In this document: positions 44,546 through 52,477 of the stretch, piece after piece
Layout of the letters: each line of letters starts with the position of its first letter
How positions within the stretch are numbered: the stretch's first letter is position 1
Source: Arthrobacter sp. SW1
GTDB lineage: Bacteria > Actinomycetota > Actinomycetes > Actinomycetales > Micrococcaceae
Assembly (NCBI RefSeq): GCF_001766675.1
Contig: NZ_MJLT01000045.1
Span: forward strand, 434,001 to 498,000
Direction of reading: 5' to 3'
DNA: 64,000 bases
Translations under genes and position numbers: made by a program
Notes under the pieces: model-generated
What the model was told of the DNA's origin: nothing
Seen by the model: only the letters and a program-made list of their open reading frames with translations
The model's database searches: none

Positions 44546-44577
44546 TTGTATCAATGTACTAAGTGTTTGATACAAAG
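44546..44577. promoter_or_regulatory. GntR (YtrA-type) operator
   Basis: TTTGTATCAA-(12 nt)-TTGATACAAA: perfect 10-bp arms in an AT-rich island, starting 18 bp upstream of the DUF1648-type gene whose operon encodes the GntR regulator. The arms overlap the likely promoter. Confidence 0.8.
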
Positions 44578-44594
44578 CGGGGTTGCGTCAAGGT

Positions 44595-45584
44595 TCAGTC
44601 GTCAAACGGTTTGAACTGCTCGACGGCGACAATCCGGCCGCCGTTGCCGCGCGTCACCTGGCAGACAATCATCTCGCCCGGAGCCAGGTAAGGATCCTCT
44701 CCCGGCAACAGCGCGTTCAGTTCGGCGCCCATGTGACCGCCCAATGTCTTGAGGATGGTGGGCAGGGTGGGCCGGTGCGTGCAGACGATCACCGGCTGCT
44801 GCTTGTCGAACAGCCCGGAGATGATGTCCGCCGTCTTCTTCGGTTTGCGTTCGTGGGCGTGCTCGGTGAGGGACTCGGAAAGCTTGACCTTGGCTCCCAC
44901 GGCTTTCGCATAAGGAGCGATGGTGGCGACGCAGCGGGTCCACGGGCTGCTGACCACCCGCATCGGCTTCCACGCCTGCAACAGCCGCTGCACCGCGAGG
45001 GCCTGCCGCTGCCCGGTGGCGGCCAGGGTGCGGGCGCCTTCGGCCTTGGTCCATGAGGAACGCGGCTTGGCCTTCGCGTGGCGGAGCAGGATGAGCGGCC
45101 AGGTGTCCAGCTCGCGGTTGGCGTGGGCCTTGGCGAGTTCCTTGAGGGGGACCACATCACCGGGGTTGCTGAGGAACTGGGCGGCCCGGTCCGGGCTCGC
45201 CCACATCACGGCGTCCACTTCCTTGCCGTCAGGCTTCACCCCGTTGCCGTTTCCGTTGCCGCCGTTGGGGTTCACCTGGACGGCCCAGTAGTGCACTTCC
45301 TTGAGCCCCGCAGATACTCGGTAGTGGATGGAAGGCAGCGGAATGCCGAGCGTGGCATTGAGGCCGATCTCTTCCCGGACTTCGCGCACGGCGCATTCGG
45401 GAATGGTTTCGCCGGCGTCGATCTTGCCCTTGGGCCAGGACCAATCGTCGTACTTGGGCCGGTGGATCAGCAGGACCTCCAGGGCGCCCTTGGTGATCCG
45501 CCACGGGATGGCTCCCGCCGCGGTGACGGCAACGGTCTCGCCGGGATGGTCGCTCTGGTCCGCGACCGGGGTATCGCTCTTCAC
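44595..45584 (-). CDS. NUDIX hydrolase with histidine phosphatase domain (MutT1-like)
   Basis: A 329-residue two-domain protein. The N-terminal NUDIX domain (about 15-160) carries GKIDAGETIPECAVREVREEIG, the full Nudix box. The C-terminal histidine-phosphatase domain (about 175-329) starts with LILLRHAKAKPRS, the RHG-like catalytic motif, with a second His in VIVCTHRPTLP. The layout equals mycobacterial MutT1, which hydrolyses 8-oxo-dGTP and diadenosine polyphosphates. The GTG at 45584 has TAGGCT 6 nt upstream, formed from the ppk stop codon. Confidence 0.9.
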   Translation of the reverse strand: MKSDTPVADQSDHPGETVAVTAAGAIPWRITKGALEVLLIHRPKYDDWSWPKGKIDAGETIPECAVREVREEIGLNATLGIPLPSIHYRVSAGLKEVHYWAVQVNPNGGNGNGNGVKPDGKEVDAVMWASPDRAAQFLSNPGDVVPLKELAKAHANRELDTWPLILLRHAKAKPRSSWTKAEGARTLAATGQRQALAVQRLLQAWKPMRVVSSPWTRCVATIAPYAKAVGAKVKLSESLTEHAHERKPKKTADIISGLFDKQQPVIVCTHRPTLPTILKTLGGHMGAELNALLPGEDPYLAPGEMIVCQVTRGNGGRIVAVEQFKPFDD

Positions 45585-45590
45585 TGCTGC

Positions 45591-45596
45591 AGCCTA
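45591..45596 (-). promoter_or_regulatory. -10 element of leaderless NUDIX gene
   Basis: On the minus strand TAGGCT lies 6 nt before the GTG at 45584; its TAG is the ppk stop codon. Confidence 0.6.
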
Positions 45597-47843
45597 CCGC
45601 CGGGACGCTGCCCGCTGGCGCGACCGGGAGTCCAGGAGCCAGGACTGGATGTCCAACAGAGGTGAGCCGTCCTCGGCCAGGTGGTGCCGGGTCCACTCGC
45701 CGTGTTCGTCCAGGTGCCAGCTTGCGGTCCCGGGGTCGAGGTAGCGGCGAAGCAGGTCCAGGACCTGTGTGGTGTCCTCGCGGCTGGACAGCTGGACCAG
45801 GGCTTCCACCCGACGGTCCAGGTTGCGGTGCATCATGTCCGCCGAACCGATGTACACCACAGGGTCGTTGCCGTTGGCGAAGGCGAAAACGCGCGAGTGC
45901 TCCAGGAAGCGGCCAAGGACCGAGCGGACCGTGATGTTTTCGCTCAGGCCCGGAACGCCCGGGCGAAGCGAGCAGATGCCGCGCACCAGCACGTCCACTT
46001 TCACTCCGGCCTGTGAGGCGCGGTAGAGGGAGTCGATGATGGCCTCGTCCACCATGGAGTTCACCTTGATCTGGACCCGCGCGGGAATGCCGGCGCGGGC
46101 GTTGCTGATCTCGGTTTCGATGCGGTCGATCAGCCCGGAGCGCACGGATCGCGGCGCCACCAGCAGGCGCTTGAAGGTGGACTTGGGGGCATAGCCGGAC
46201 AGCTGGTTGAACAGCTTGGACAGGTCTTCGCCCACCTGCTCATTGGCGGTGAGGAGGCCGAGGTCCTCGTAATACCGGGCCGTGCGCGGGTGGTAGTTGC
46301 CGGTGCCAATGTGGCAATAGCGGCGCAGCCCGTCCACTTCCTGGCGCACCACGAGCGAGAGCTTGCAGTGCGTCTTGAGGCCCACGATGCCGTACACCAC
46401 GTGCACGCCCGCCTGCTCCAGCTTGCGGGCCCAGGAGATGTTGGCCTGCTCATCGAAACGGGCCTTGATTTCCACCAGGGCCAGGACCTGCTTGCCGGCT
46501 TCGGCGGCGTCGATCAGGGCGTCGACGATCGGCGAGTCGCCGGAGGTGCGGTAGAGGGTCTGCTTGATGGCCTGGACCTTGGGGTCCGCGGCGGCCTGCT
46601 CAAGGAAGGCCTGGACCGACGTCGAGAAGGAATCGTAGGGGTGGTGCAGCAGGATGTCCCGGCGGCGCATCGCGGCAAAGACGTTCGCGGCCTTGGAGGT
46701 TTCCGATTCGTTGAGGAAGCGCGAGGTGTGCGGAACATGCTTGGGGTAGTGCAGGTCGGCGCGGTCGATCCCGGCGATCACGGACAGTCCGCGCAGGTCC
46801 AAGGGGGCGGGGACCGAGTAGACCTCGGATTCCTCGATGCCGAGCTCGCGGATCAGGAGGGCCCGGATGTTCGGGTTGATGTCCGTGGTGACCTCAAGGC
46901 GGACGGGCGGACCGAAGCGGCGGCGCAGGAGTTCCTTTTCAAGGGCCTGCAGCAGGTTCTCGGCGTCGTCCTCTTCGACCTCGACGTCCTCGTTGCGGGT
47001 GACGCGGAAACTGTGGTGCTCCACCACCTCCATACCCGGGAAGAGCTTGTCCAGGTGGACGGCGATGACCTCTTCGAGCGCGATGAAGCGGGCCACGCGG
47101 CCCGGTACCGCGCCGGCGCGGGGGCCGTCGATGGAGATCAGGCGGGGAAGCTGGTCCGGCACCTTCACGCGGGCGAAGAGTTCCTTGTCGCTCACGGGGT
47201 TGCGGACGATCACCGCCAGGTTCAAGGACAGGCCCGAGATGTACGGGAAGGGGTGCGCCGGATCCACGGCCAGCGGGGTGAGGATGGGGAAGACCTTCTC
47301 GCTGAACATGGTGCTCAGGCGGTGGCGGGCGTCGTCGTCGAGCTCGTCCCAGTGCATGAGGTGGATGTGCTCGTAGGCCAGGGCGGGGCGGATCTGCTCG
47401 GCGAACACGCGGGCGTGGCGCTCCTGCAGCTTGTGCGCGGCGTCGCCGATCTGCTCCAGGACCTCGATGGGGCTCAGGCCCGCGGGGGAGGGCACGGCCA
47501 GGCCGGTGGCGATGCGCCGCTTGAGGCCGGCCACGCGGACCATGAAGAACTCGTCCAGGTTGGAGGCGAAGATGGAGAGGAAGTTGACGCGTTCCAGCAG
47601 GAACAGATCCGGGTCTTCGGCGAGCTCCAGGACACGGGCGTTGAAGGCCAGCCAGCTCAGTTCCCGGTCGAGGAAGCGGTCAGGCGAAATATCGCCCTCA
47701 GGTTCCAGGGACGGGGCGAATTCGGGAATGTCGATGCGGTCCTGCGTTGCCCGGGATGCGGGCACTTCGGAGGAGCCGAAGCGGGAAGGCAAAGTGGAGC
47801 CTTTGACCTCAGTCTTGGCCGTTCCTGCCGGTTCCGGATTCAT
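45594..47843 (-). CDS. ppk: polyphosphate kinase 1
   Basis: A 749-residue enzyme that reversibly builds inorganic polyphosphate from ATP. Family features are [20 protein letters not shown] near the N-terminus, [13 protein letters not shown], the phosphorylated His region [19 protein letters not shown] and C-terminal DLNRRVEALV-like sequence (here [12 protein letters not shown]). I prefer ATG 47843, which has AAGGAG 6 nt upstream, over the in-frame ATG at 47858. TAGGGT at 47878-47883 may be its -10 box. Polyphosphate serves as phosphate store and stress factor. Confidence 0.94.
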   Translation of the reverse strand: MNPEPAGTAKTEVKGSTLPSRFGSSEVPASRATQDRIDIPEFAPSLEPEGDISPDRFLDRELSWLAFNARVLELAEDPDLFLLERVNFLSIFASNLDEFFMVRVAGLKRRIATGLAVPSPAGLSPIEVLEQIGDAAHKLQERHARVFAEQIRPALAYEHIHLMHWDELDDDARHRLSTMFSEKVFPILTPLAVDPAHPFPYISGLSLNLAVIVRNPVSDKELFARVKVPDQLPRLISIDGPRAGAVPGRVARFIALEEVIAVHLDKLFPGMEVVEHHSFRVTRNEDVEVEEDDAENLLQALEKELLRRRFGPPVRLEVTTDINPNIRALLIRELGIEESEVYSVPAPLDLRGLSVIAGIDRADLHYPKHVPHTSRFLNESETSKAANVFAAMRRRDILLHHPYDSFSTSVQAFLEQAAADPKVQAIKQTLYRTSGDSPIVDALIDAAEAGKQVLALVEIKARFDEQANISWARKLEQAGVHVVYGIVGLKTHCKLSLVVRQEVDGLRRYCHIGTGNYHPRTARYYEDLGLLTANEQVGEDLSKLFNQLSGYAPKSTFKRLLVAPRSVRSGLIDRIETEISNARAGIPARVQIKVNSMVDEAIIDSLYRASQAGVKVDVLVRGICSLRPGVPGLSENITVRSVLGRFLEHSRVFAFANGNDPVVYIGSADMMHRNLDRRVEALVQLSSREDTTQVLDLLRRYLDPGTASWHLDEHGEWTRHHLAEDGSPLLDIQSWLLDSRSRQRAASRR

Positions 47844-47946
47844 CGGATTCTCCTTCATTCAGAGCGGGTGTCCTTCAACCCTACAAGTATCTCCGCCATG
47901 CGGAATTCCCCGTGACCGGTGCATGAAGCGCAGGGCCCGGGGTACG

Positions 47947-48918
47947 TTAAATGTTTGTTAACGGCCCGTACATCACGTCGGCATCCCAGCGGACGAAGCC
48001 CAGTTTCTGGTAAAGGGTGACGGCGGCCGTGTTGTCCGCGTCGACGTACAGCATCACCGCGTGCAGCTGCTGCTGTCCGAGGTGCCGGATGCCGGCAACA
48101 GTCAGGGCCTTGCCGAGGCCCAAGCCTTGCGCCGCCGGAGTCACTCCCACGACGTACACCTCGCCGATCGGCGGATGGCCGCCGTGGGCGGGATGCGCCT
48201 TGGTCCAGTGGAAGCCGAGCAGTTCGCCCGCGCTGTTTTCGGCCAGCAGGAAACCAGCCGGATCGAACCAGGCTTCGGCCATCCTGGCGTCGAGGTCTGC
48301 CCGCGTCATGGCGCCCTGCTCGGGGTGGTGTGCGAACGCCGCCTTGTTCGCCGCCAGCCAGGCGTCCTCATCCCGGCCCGGCTCAAAGGCGCGGAGCGTC
48401 ACGCCGTCCGGAAGGCCGGCGTCGGGCAGGTCCGCAGCGGTGGCCATCAGGCGCATGCGGAGCAATTCGCGGACCGGGCCGTAATCGAAACGGGCGGCCA
48501 GCCGGGCGGCCGCAGCATGGTCCCCATGGGACCAGGCGTTCAACCCGGCCAGCCCGCGGGTTTCCAGCAGGCAGGAGATCAGGCGGCCGGCCACGCCCTG
48601 GCTGCGGTAGCTCGGGTGCACCACCATTTCCAGGACACCGGTGCCGTTGCGTTCTCCCACGACGACGGCGACGCCGGCCAGGTCCTCGCCCGTGGCGGGA
48701 TCGCTGTCTTCATCCGGGGCGTAGAGCGCCAAGGTGCTCAGCTCGTGCTCGCTGGAGCCGGCACCGCGCAGCAGCACAAGCGTCTGTTCGGACAGCGGAG
48801 GGTTGCCGTCGGACTCTTCGGCGGCCGCGGCCAGGGTCCTGATGTCCCTGAGCAGCTCCGGCTCCGCGGCGCCGTCGACAGCGAGGACCGGCCAGTTTTC
48901 CGGATGCGCAAGACTCAT
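47947..48918 (-). CDS. mshD: mycothiol synthase
   Basis: A 323-residue protein with two GNAT acetyltransferase domains (about 1-150 and 160-320), the mark of MshD, which acetylates Cys-GlcN-Ins to finish mycothiol, the actinobacterial counterpart of glutathione. Acetyl-CoA motifs are VHPSYRSQGVAGRLI in the first domain and VTPAAQGLGLGKALTVAGIRHL in the second, with the conserved C-terminal YVDADNTAAVTLYQKLGF. TAGCCT 6 nt before the ATG fits a leaderless start. Its position near glnR resembles that in Streptomyces. Confidence 0.92.
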   Translation of the reverse strand: MSLAHPENWPVLAVDGAAEPELLRDIRTLAAAAEESDGNPPLSEQTLVLLRGAGSSEHELSTLALYAPDEDSDPATGEDLAGVAVVVGERNGTGVLEMVVHPSYRSQGVAGRLISCLLETRGLAGLNAWSHGDHAAAARLAARFDYGPVRELLRMRLMATAADLPDAGLPDGVTLRAFEPGRDEDAWLAANKAAFAHHPEQGAMTRADLDARMAEAWFDPAGFLLAENSAGELLGFHWTKAHPAHGGHPPIGEVYVVGVTPAAQGLGLGKALTVAGIRHLGQQQLHAVMLYVDADNTAAVTLYQKLGFVRWDADVMYGPLTNI

Positions 48919-48924
48919 ACAGCA

Positions 48925-48930
48925 AGGCTA
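48925..48930 (-). promoter_or_regulatory. -10 element of leaderless mshD
   Basis: On the minus strand TAGCCT lies 6 nt before ATG 48918. Confidence 0.6.
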
Positions 48931-48966
48931 TACGTCCTGCGGCGGAATGCACCCGCACCTTTCGTT

Positions 48967-48995
48967 TTGCCCTCACGGCAGCCACCCTGTAAGGT
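48967..48995 (+). promoter_or_regulatory. plus-strand promoter in mshD-glnR intergenic region
   Basis: TTGCCC (48967-48972), 17-bp spacer, TAAGGT (48990-48995). No coding gene follows on this strand before the terminator at 49090. Confidence 0.5.
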
Positions 48996-49001
48996 CTATG
49001 T

Positions 49002-49124
49002 TTCGTCCGGCTCTTCGGAGCGGGATGCGAGGGGGATCCGCCAGTGGGGCGGCCTCGATACGTTCGACCCGTATGTCCTCCACAAAACAGGGAAGGCCCG
49101 GACTCAGTCCGGGCCTTCCCTTTT
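49002..49124 (+). ncRNA. candidate small RNA
   Basis: Predicted from a well-spaced promoter upstream and a terminator followed by TTTT downstream, giving a transcript of about 123 nt. Three local hairpins precede the terminator: GCTC-TTCG-GAGC (49010-49021), CCGCC-AGTGG-GGCGG (49038-49052) and ATACG/CGTAT (49058-49074). It is transcribed opposite to both flanking genes. The terminator also serves glnR, so the promoter and hairpins carry the case. No known RNA family recognised. Confidence 0.4.
49090..49120. terminator. bidirectional terminator downstream of glnR
   Basis: 14-bp perfect stem GGGAAGGCCCGGAC/GTCCGGGCCTTCCC with loop TCA. TTTTG follows on the plus strand and TGTTTTG on the minus strand, where it lies 31 bp after the glnR stop. 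Confidence 0.88.
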
Positions 49125-49150
49125 GTTCGTACTGGATTTGTACTGGAGCC

Positions 49151-49849
49151 TCAGGCGTCCGACAGTTCGTCGTCGGGCAGCCGGACGAGGGTCAGTCGGT
49201 ATCCGACGTTGCGGACCGTGCTGATGAGGTTCTCGTGGTCCGCGCCGAGCTTGGCGCGCAGGCGCCGGATGTGCACGTCCACCGTGCGGGTGCCGCCGTA
49301 ATAGTCGTAGCCCCACACTTCGGTGAGCAGCTGCTGCCGTGTGAAGACACGGCCCGGGTGCTGGGCCAGATACTTGAGCAGCTCGAATTCCTTGAAGGTC
49401 AGGTTAAGCGGCTGTCCGCTGACCCGTGCGGTGTAGCTCGCTTCATCGATCACGACGCCGGCCGCGCGGATTTCGCTCTGGGTTTCCTCTTCTTCCGGCA
49501 CGGCGCGCGCCATGGCGAGGCGGATCCGTGCCTCCACCTCGGCGGGGCCGGCGGAATCCAGGACGATGTCGTCCACGGACCAGGCCGAGGAGACGGCGGC
49601 CATGCCGCCTTCGGTGAGGATCAGCATGAGCGGAGCGCTGAGGCCCGTGGCCTTCAGGAGCTGCGTCAGGGAGCGGGCGCCCACCAGGTCCTTCCGGGCG
49701 TCCAGGAAGACGACGTCGGTGGGATCTGTATCCAGCAGGGCCGTGGGCTCCGCGGGCAGGATGTGCACGCGGTGGTTCAACAGTTCCAGGGCCGGCAGGA
49801 TGTCCACGGACGAGCCGGGGCTGTTCGTCAGGAGCAGGATGTGCGACAT
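49151..49849 (-). CDS. glnR: GlnR-type nitrogen regulator (OmpR family)
   Basis: A 232-residue OmpR-family protein with the actinobacterial GlnR pattern: a degenerate receiver domain starting [13 protein letters not shown], with Asp near residue 50 in VVFLDARKD but without the usual acidic triad, and a highly conserved winged helix ([38 protein letters not shown]). GlnR is an orphan regulator of nitrogen assimilation genes. ATG 49849 has GGAGGAACT; the open frame extends to 50053. TATACT at 49991-49996 would start a message of about 135 nt leader, so upstream in-frame codons are probably not used. Confidence 0.9.
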   Translation of the reverse strand: MSHILLLTNSPGSSVDILPALELLNHRVHILPAEPTALLDTDPTDVVFLDARKDLVGARSLTQLLKATGLSAPLMLILTEGGMAAVSSAWSVDDIVLDSAGPAEVEARIRLAMARAVPEEEETQSEIRAAGVVIDEASYTARVSGQPLNLTFKEFELLKYLAQHPGRVFTRQQLLTEVWGYDYYGGTRTVDVHIRRLRAKLGADHENLISTVRNVGYRLTLVRLPDDELSDA

Positions 49850-49990
49850 AGTTCCTCCAATGGGCGGGCCGCGCATCATCGGGCGTCTGGACCGGGCTTC
49901 CACCGGCGTCTGACAGCGTCGCGGAATGCCGGAGATCCCCGTTGCGAGGGCCTTGAAGAAGCCCGGCACTACGATCGCTGTTGACATTTG

Positions 49991-49996
49991 AGTATA
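49991..49996 (-). promoter_or_regulatory. -10 element upstream of glnR
   Basis: On the minus strand TATACT, a near-consensus -10, about 140 bp before ATG 49849. No clear -35 seen. Confidence 0.45.
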
Positions 49997-50140
49997 CCTG
50001 CCGGGCGAATCCAAGGCATGGAATGGCGCCCTTCGCCGTGACTTCGACGACATATTTCTGCCGCATAGGGCAGGATGGGCGAAGGATGTTCAACGCCGGG
50101 TCCGCTGCAGAACGCAGGCCGCAATGAAGTCAGGAACGCA

Positions 50141-50875
50141 GTGAAGTCTTGGAGCATCGGGGTCGTCGGCCTCGTCACACTCGCGGTCATCGTCGCCGGA
50201 TCGTACGCCCCGGCCGGGGTCATGACCGGCGTCGGGATCGTCGCCGCGGCCGTCATTGGAATCGGCTGGCCGCATTTCCTTGCTGTGCCTGCGAAGAAGA
50301 CCCTGGCCACCGTCATTGCCCTGAGCGGCATGGGTTCGGCGGTGGCTGCTGCCTACGCCCCGGCGCCCGGGTTCCTCGACTACGTTCCGGCGTTCATCGC
50401 GGCCGGTGTCATTGCCGTCTTCGTCGTTCAGCTGGTCCGCGGCACCGGCCAGGCGCAGCGGCTGGAATCCACCCTCGGAAGCTGCGCGGGCGTCCTGCTC
50501 AGCTGCCTCGGCGCCGGCTGGATTGCCAGCGTGCGCTTCAACGGGGTGCAGGAAATGGTGTTGGTGGCAGGACTCAGCGCCGGGGTGGCGCTGCTGGCCG
50601 GGCTGCTCCGCTGGCCGGACCGGATCGTCGCGCCCTTGGGCATCGCCGCCGCCGGCCTGGTCGCGCCGCTCGCCGGCCTGGTTTTCTCGACCATTTCCGT
50701 TCCGGCTGCTGCCGTGGTGGGCGTGGTCATGGGATCGGTGCTGCTCAGTTTCCGGCGCATGGTCACCCTGCGCCCGGGGCGGCTGAACCTTCCGGCAGTG
50801 CTGGGCATGGGCGTTGCGCCGGTCTGGGCGGTGGGTTCGCTTTGCTACTTCATCGACAAACTACTCATCTACTAA
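50141..50875 (+). CDS. polytopic membrane protein, unknown
   Basis: A 244-residue hydrophobic protein with about eight helices, small-residue rich (Ala, Gly, Val), ending CYFIDKLLIY. The GTG at 50141, after TCAGGA, starts directly before the first helix; an ATG at 50075 in the same frame would add 22 polar residues, so the start is uncertain. I do not recognise a family. It is followed by a 37-residue membrane protein gene with its own promoter. Confidence 0.7.
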   Translation: MKSWSIGVVGLVTLAVIVAGSYAPAGVMTGVGIVAAAVIGIGWPHFLAVPAKKTLATVIALSGMGSAVAAAYAPAPGFLDYVPAFIAAGVIAVFVVQLVRGTGQAQRLESTLGSCAGVLLSCLGAGWIASVRFNGVQEMVLVAGLSAGVALLAGLLRWPDRIVAPLGIAAAGLVAPLAGLVFSTISVPAAAVVGVVMGSVLLSFRRMVTLRPGRLNLPAVLGMGVAPVWAVGSLCYFIDKLLIY

Positions 50876-50879
50876 CCGT

Positions 50880-50885
50880 TAGGAT
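50880..50885 (+). promoter_or_regulatory. -10 element of leaderless small membrane gene
   Basis: TAGGAT, 6 nt before ATG 50892. Confidence 0.6.
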
Positions 50886-50891
50886 GGCATC

Positions 50892-51005
50892 ATGTCTGTT
50901 GTCGCATATGAAATCTTCTTCCTTGTCCTGCTCGGCCTCGCCAGCATCGCCATGGCATGGTTTGCCGGCTTCGTCGTCTACCGCCTTTTCAAGGGCCAGA
51001 AGTAA
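50892..51005 (+). CDS. 37-residue single-helix membrane protein
   Basis: A very short gene: ATG at 50892, TAA at 51003-51005. The product begins MSVVAYEIFFLVLLGLASIA, forms one long helix (about residues 6-31) and ends in RLFKGQK, giving an inside-positive C-terminus. Its coding status is supported by a TAGGAT box exactly 6 nt before the ATG, as in many genes of this window, by the clean helix plus basic tail, and by filling the gap between two genes. It may be a small regulatory or structural membrane protein; no function known. Confidence 0.65.
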   Translation: MSVVAYEIFFLVLLGLASIAMAWFAGFVVYRLFKGQK

Positions 51006-51038
51006 ATAACCGCCTTCCGTCCTTGAGGTAGAACTGCT

Positions 51039-51638
51039 GTGCCCATCGAAATTCCCACGGATCTGACCCCCGAACTCGTTCCCCTGTCCTGGCTCATTGG
51101 TGAGTGGGAGGGCCGCGGACGGCTCGGCAGCGGCGAAGAGGACTCCGAGCACTTCATCCAGCACGTCTCCTTCACCCACAACGGACTCCCGTACCTGCAG
51201 TACCGAGCCGAAAGCTGGCTCAGCGACGAGCAAGGCAACAAGCTGCGTCCGCTCTCCGTGGAGACGGGGTTCTGGGCGCTGGAACGTGAACTGGTGGAGG
51301 CCGACGGCGGCCCTGGCCTGATTCCCGCGGAAATCGTTCCGGCGCTGAAGACCGCTGACGACGTCGAGGCCCGCCGCAACGCCGACGGCGGCTTCGACCT
51401 TTCGGTCACCATCTCCCACCCCGGCGGAATCACCGAACTGTACTACGGCCAGATCAAGGGCCCGCAGATCCAGCTCAGCACGGACATGGTGATGCGCGGC
51501 AGCCATTCAAAGGAATACACCGCGGCTACCCGGATCTTCGGCCTGGTGGACGGCAACCTGCTCTGGCGCTGGGATGTCTCCACCCCGGGCAAGTCCCTCG
51601 AAGCGCACGCCTCGGCCTTCCTGAACAAGGTCTCCTAA
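51039..51638 (+). CDS. nitrobindin-like heme-binding beta-barrel protein (DUF1794)
   Basis: A 199-residue protein of the FABP-like/DUF1794 family. The GEWEGRGRLG motif near residue 25 is the GxWxGxG signature of nitrobindins, and the C-terminal part (WRWDVSTPGKSLEAHASAFL) includes the conserved His that can ligate heme iron. Nitrobindins bind NO or isomerise peroxynitrite. The GTG start at 51039 is preceded by a TTGAGG element. Proximity to mshD and glnR is of uncertain meaning. Confidence 0.85.
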   Translation: MPIEIPTDLTPELVPLSWLIGEWEGRGRLGSGEEDSEHFIQHVSFTHNGLPYLQYRAESWLSDEQGNKLRPLSVETGFWALERELVEADGGPGLIPAEIVPALKTADDVEARRNADGGFDLSVTISHPGGITELYYGQIKGPQIQLSTDMVMRGSHSKEYTAATRIFGLVDGNLLWRWDVSTPGKSLEAHASAFLNKVS

Positions 51639-51735
51639 GGCAAAGGTTTCCTAAAGGGTTCCCCGGCGAACGGGTTTCCCCGGCGGCCGCCCCGGAGCAC
51701 CATGGTTCCTATGAACCAGCCGAAGGAGTGGTCCG

Positions 51736-52455
51736 ATGCCTGAAACGAAACCCGGCGGCTACGCGGGGCTCAAGGCGCTGTTCTTCAACGGCACCCTGAA
51801 GCCATCGCCGCAGCTCAGCAACACCGACGGCCTGATCGACCTCAGCCGCCGCATCATGGAAAAGCAGGGCGTCAGCACCCGGCTGATCCGCACGGTGGAC
51901 CATGACATCGCCCCGGGCGTCTACCCGGACATGCGCGAACATGGCTGGGCCAGCGATGAGTGGCCGGACATCTATCCCGCTGTCCAGGAAGCGGACATCG
52001 TGGTTCTGGCCGGCCCCATCTGGCTTGGCGACAACTCGTCCCAGACCAAGAAGTTGATCGAACGCCTCTACGCCCATTCCGGCGAGCTCAACAGCAAGGG
52101 CCAATGGGCGTACTACCCGAAGGTCGGCGGCTGCCTGATCACGGGCAACGAGGACGGCATCAAGCACTGCGCCATGAATGTCCTGTACAGCCTCCAGCAC
52201 ATCGGCTTCACCATTCCTCCGCAGGCTGACGCCGGCTGGATCGGAGCCGTGGGGCCCGGGCCCAGCTACCTGGATGAAGGCTCCGGAGGTCCGGAGAGCG
52301 ACTTCACCAACCGGAACACCACCTTCATGACCTGGAACCTCCTGCATATGGCACGCCTGCTCAAGGATGCCGGCGGCATTCCCGCCTATGGCAACCTGCC
52401 GGCCGAATGGAAGGCCGGCACCCGTTTCGACTTCGAAAATCCGGAATACCGCTAA
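51736..52455 (+). CDS. flavodoxin-fold NAD(P)H-dependent oxidoreductase
   Basis: A 239-residue FMN-binding reductase. The N-terminal KALFFNGTLKPSPQLSNT loop resembles the phosphate-binding turn of NADPH-dependent FMN reductases, and ADIVVLAGPIWLGDNSSQTKKLIERL is the conserved second FMN contact. A strong AAGGAG lies 8 nt before the ATG. It is followed 22 nt later by the YgfZ-like gene, probably in one transcript. Substrate unknown. Confidence 0.85.
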   Translation: MPETKPGGYAGLKALFFNGTLKPSPQLSNTDGLIDLSRRIMEKQGVSTRLIRTVDHDIAPGVYPDMREHGWASDEWPDIYPAVQEADIVVLAGPIWLGDNSSQTKKLIERLYAHSGELNSKGQWAYYPKVGGCLITGNEDGIKHCAMNVLYSLQHIGFTIPPQADAGWIGAVGPGPSYLDEGSGGPESDFTNRNTTFMTWNLLHMARLLKDAGGIPAYGNLPAEWKAGTRFDFENPEYR

Positions 52456-52477
52456 GCCCAAAGGACTTCTACTGGAT

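Noticed and set aside
49850..50053. N-terminal extension of GlnR from an upstream in-frame start
   Set aside because: ATG 49849 has a strong GGAGGA site and matches the GlnR family start; the TATACT box would start transcription after the upstream candidate codon at 49987.
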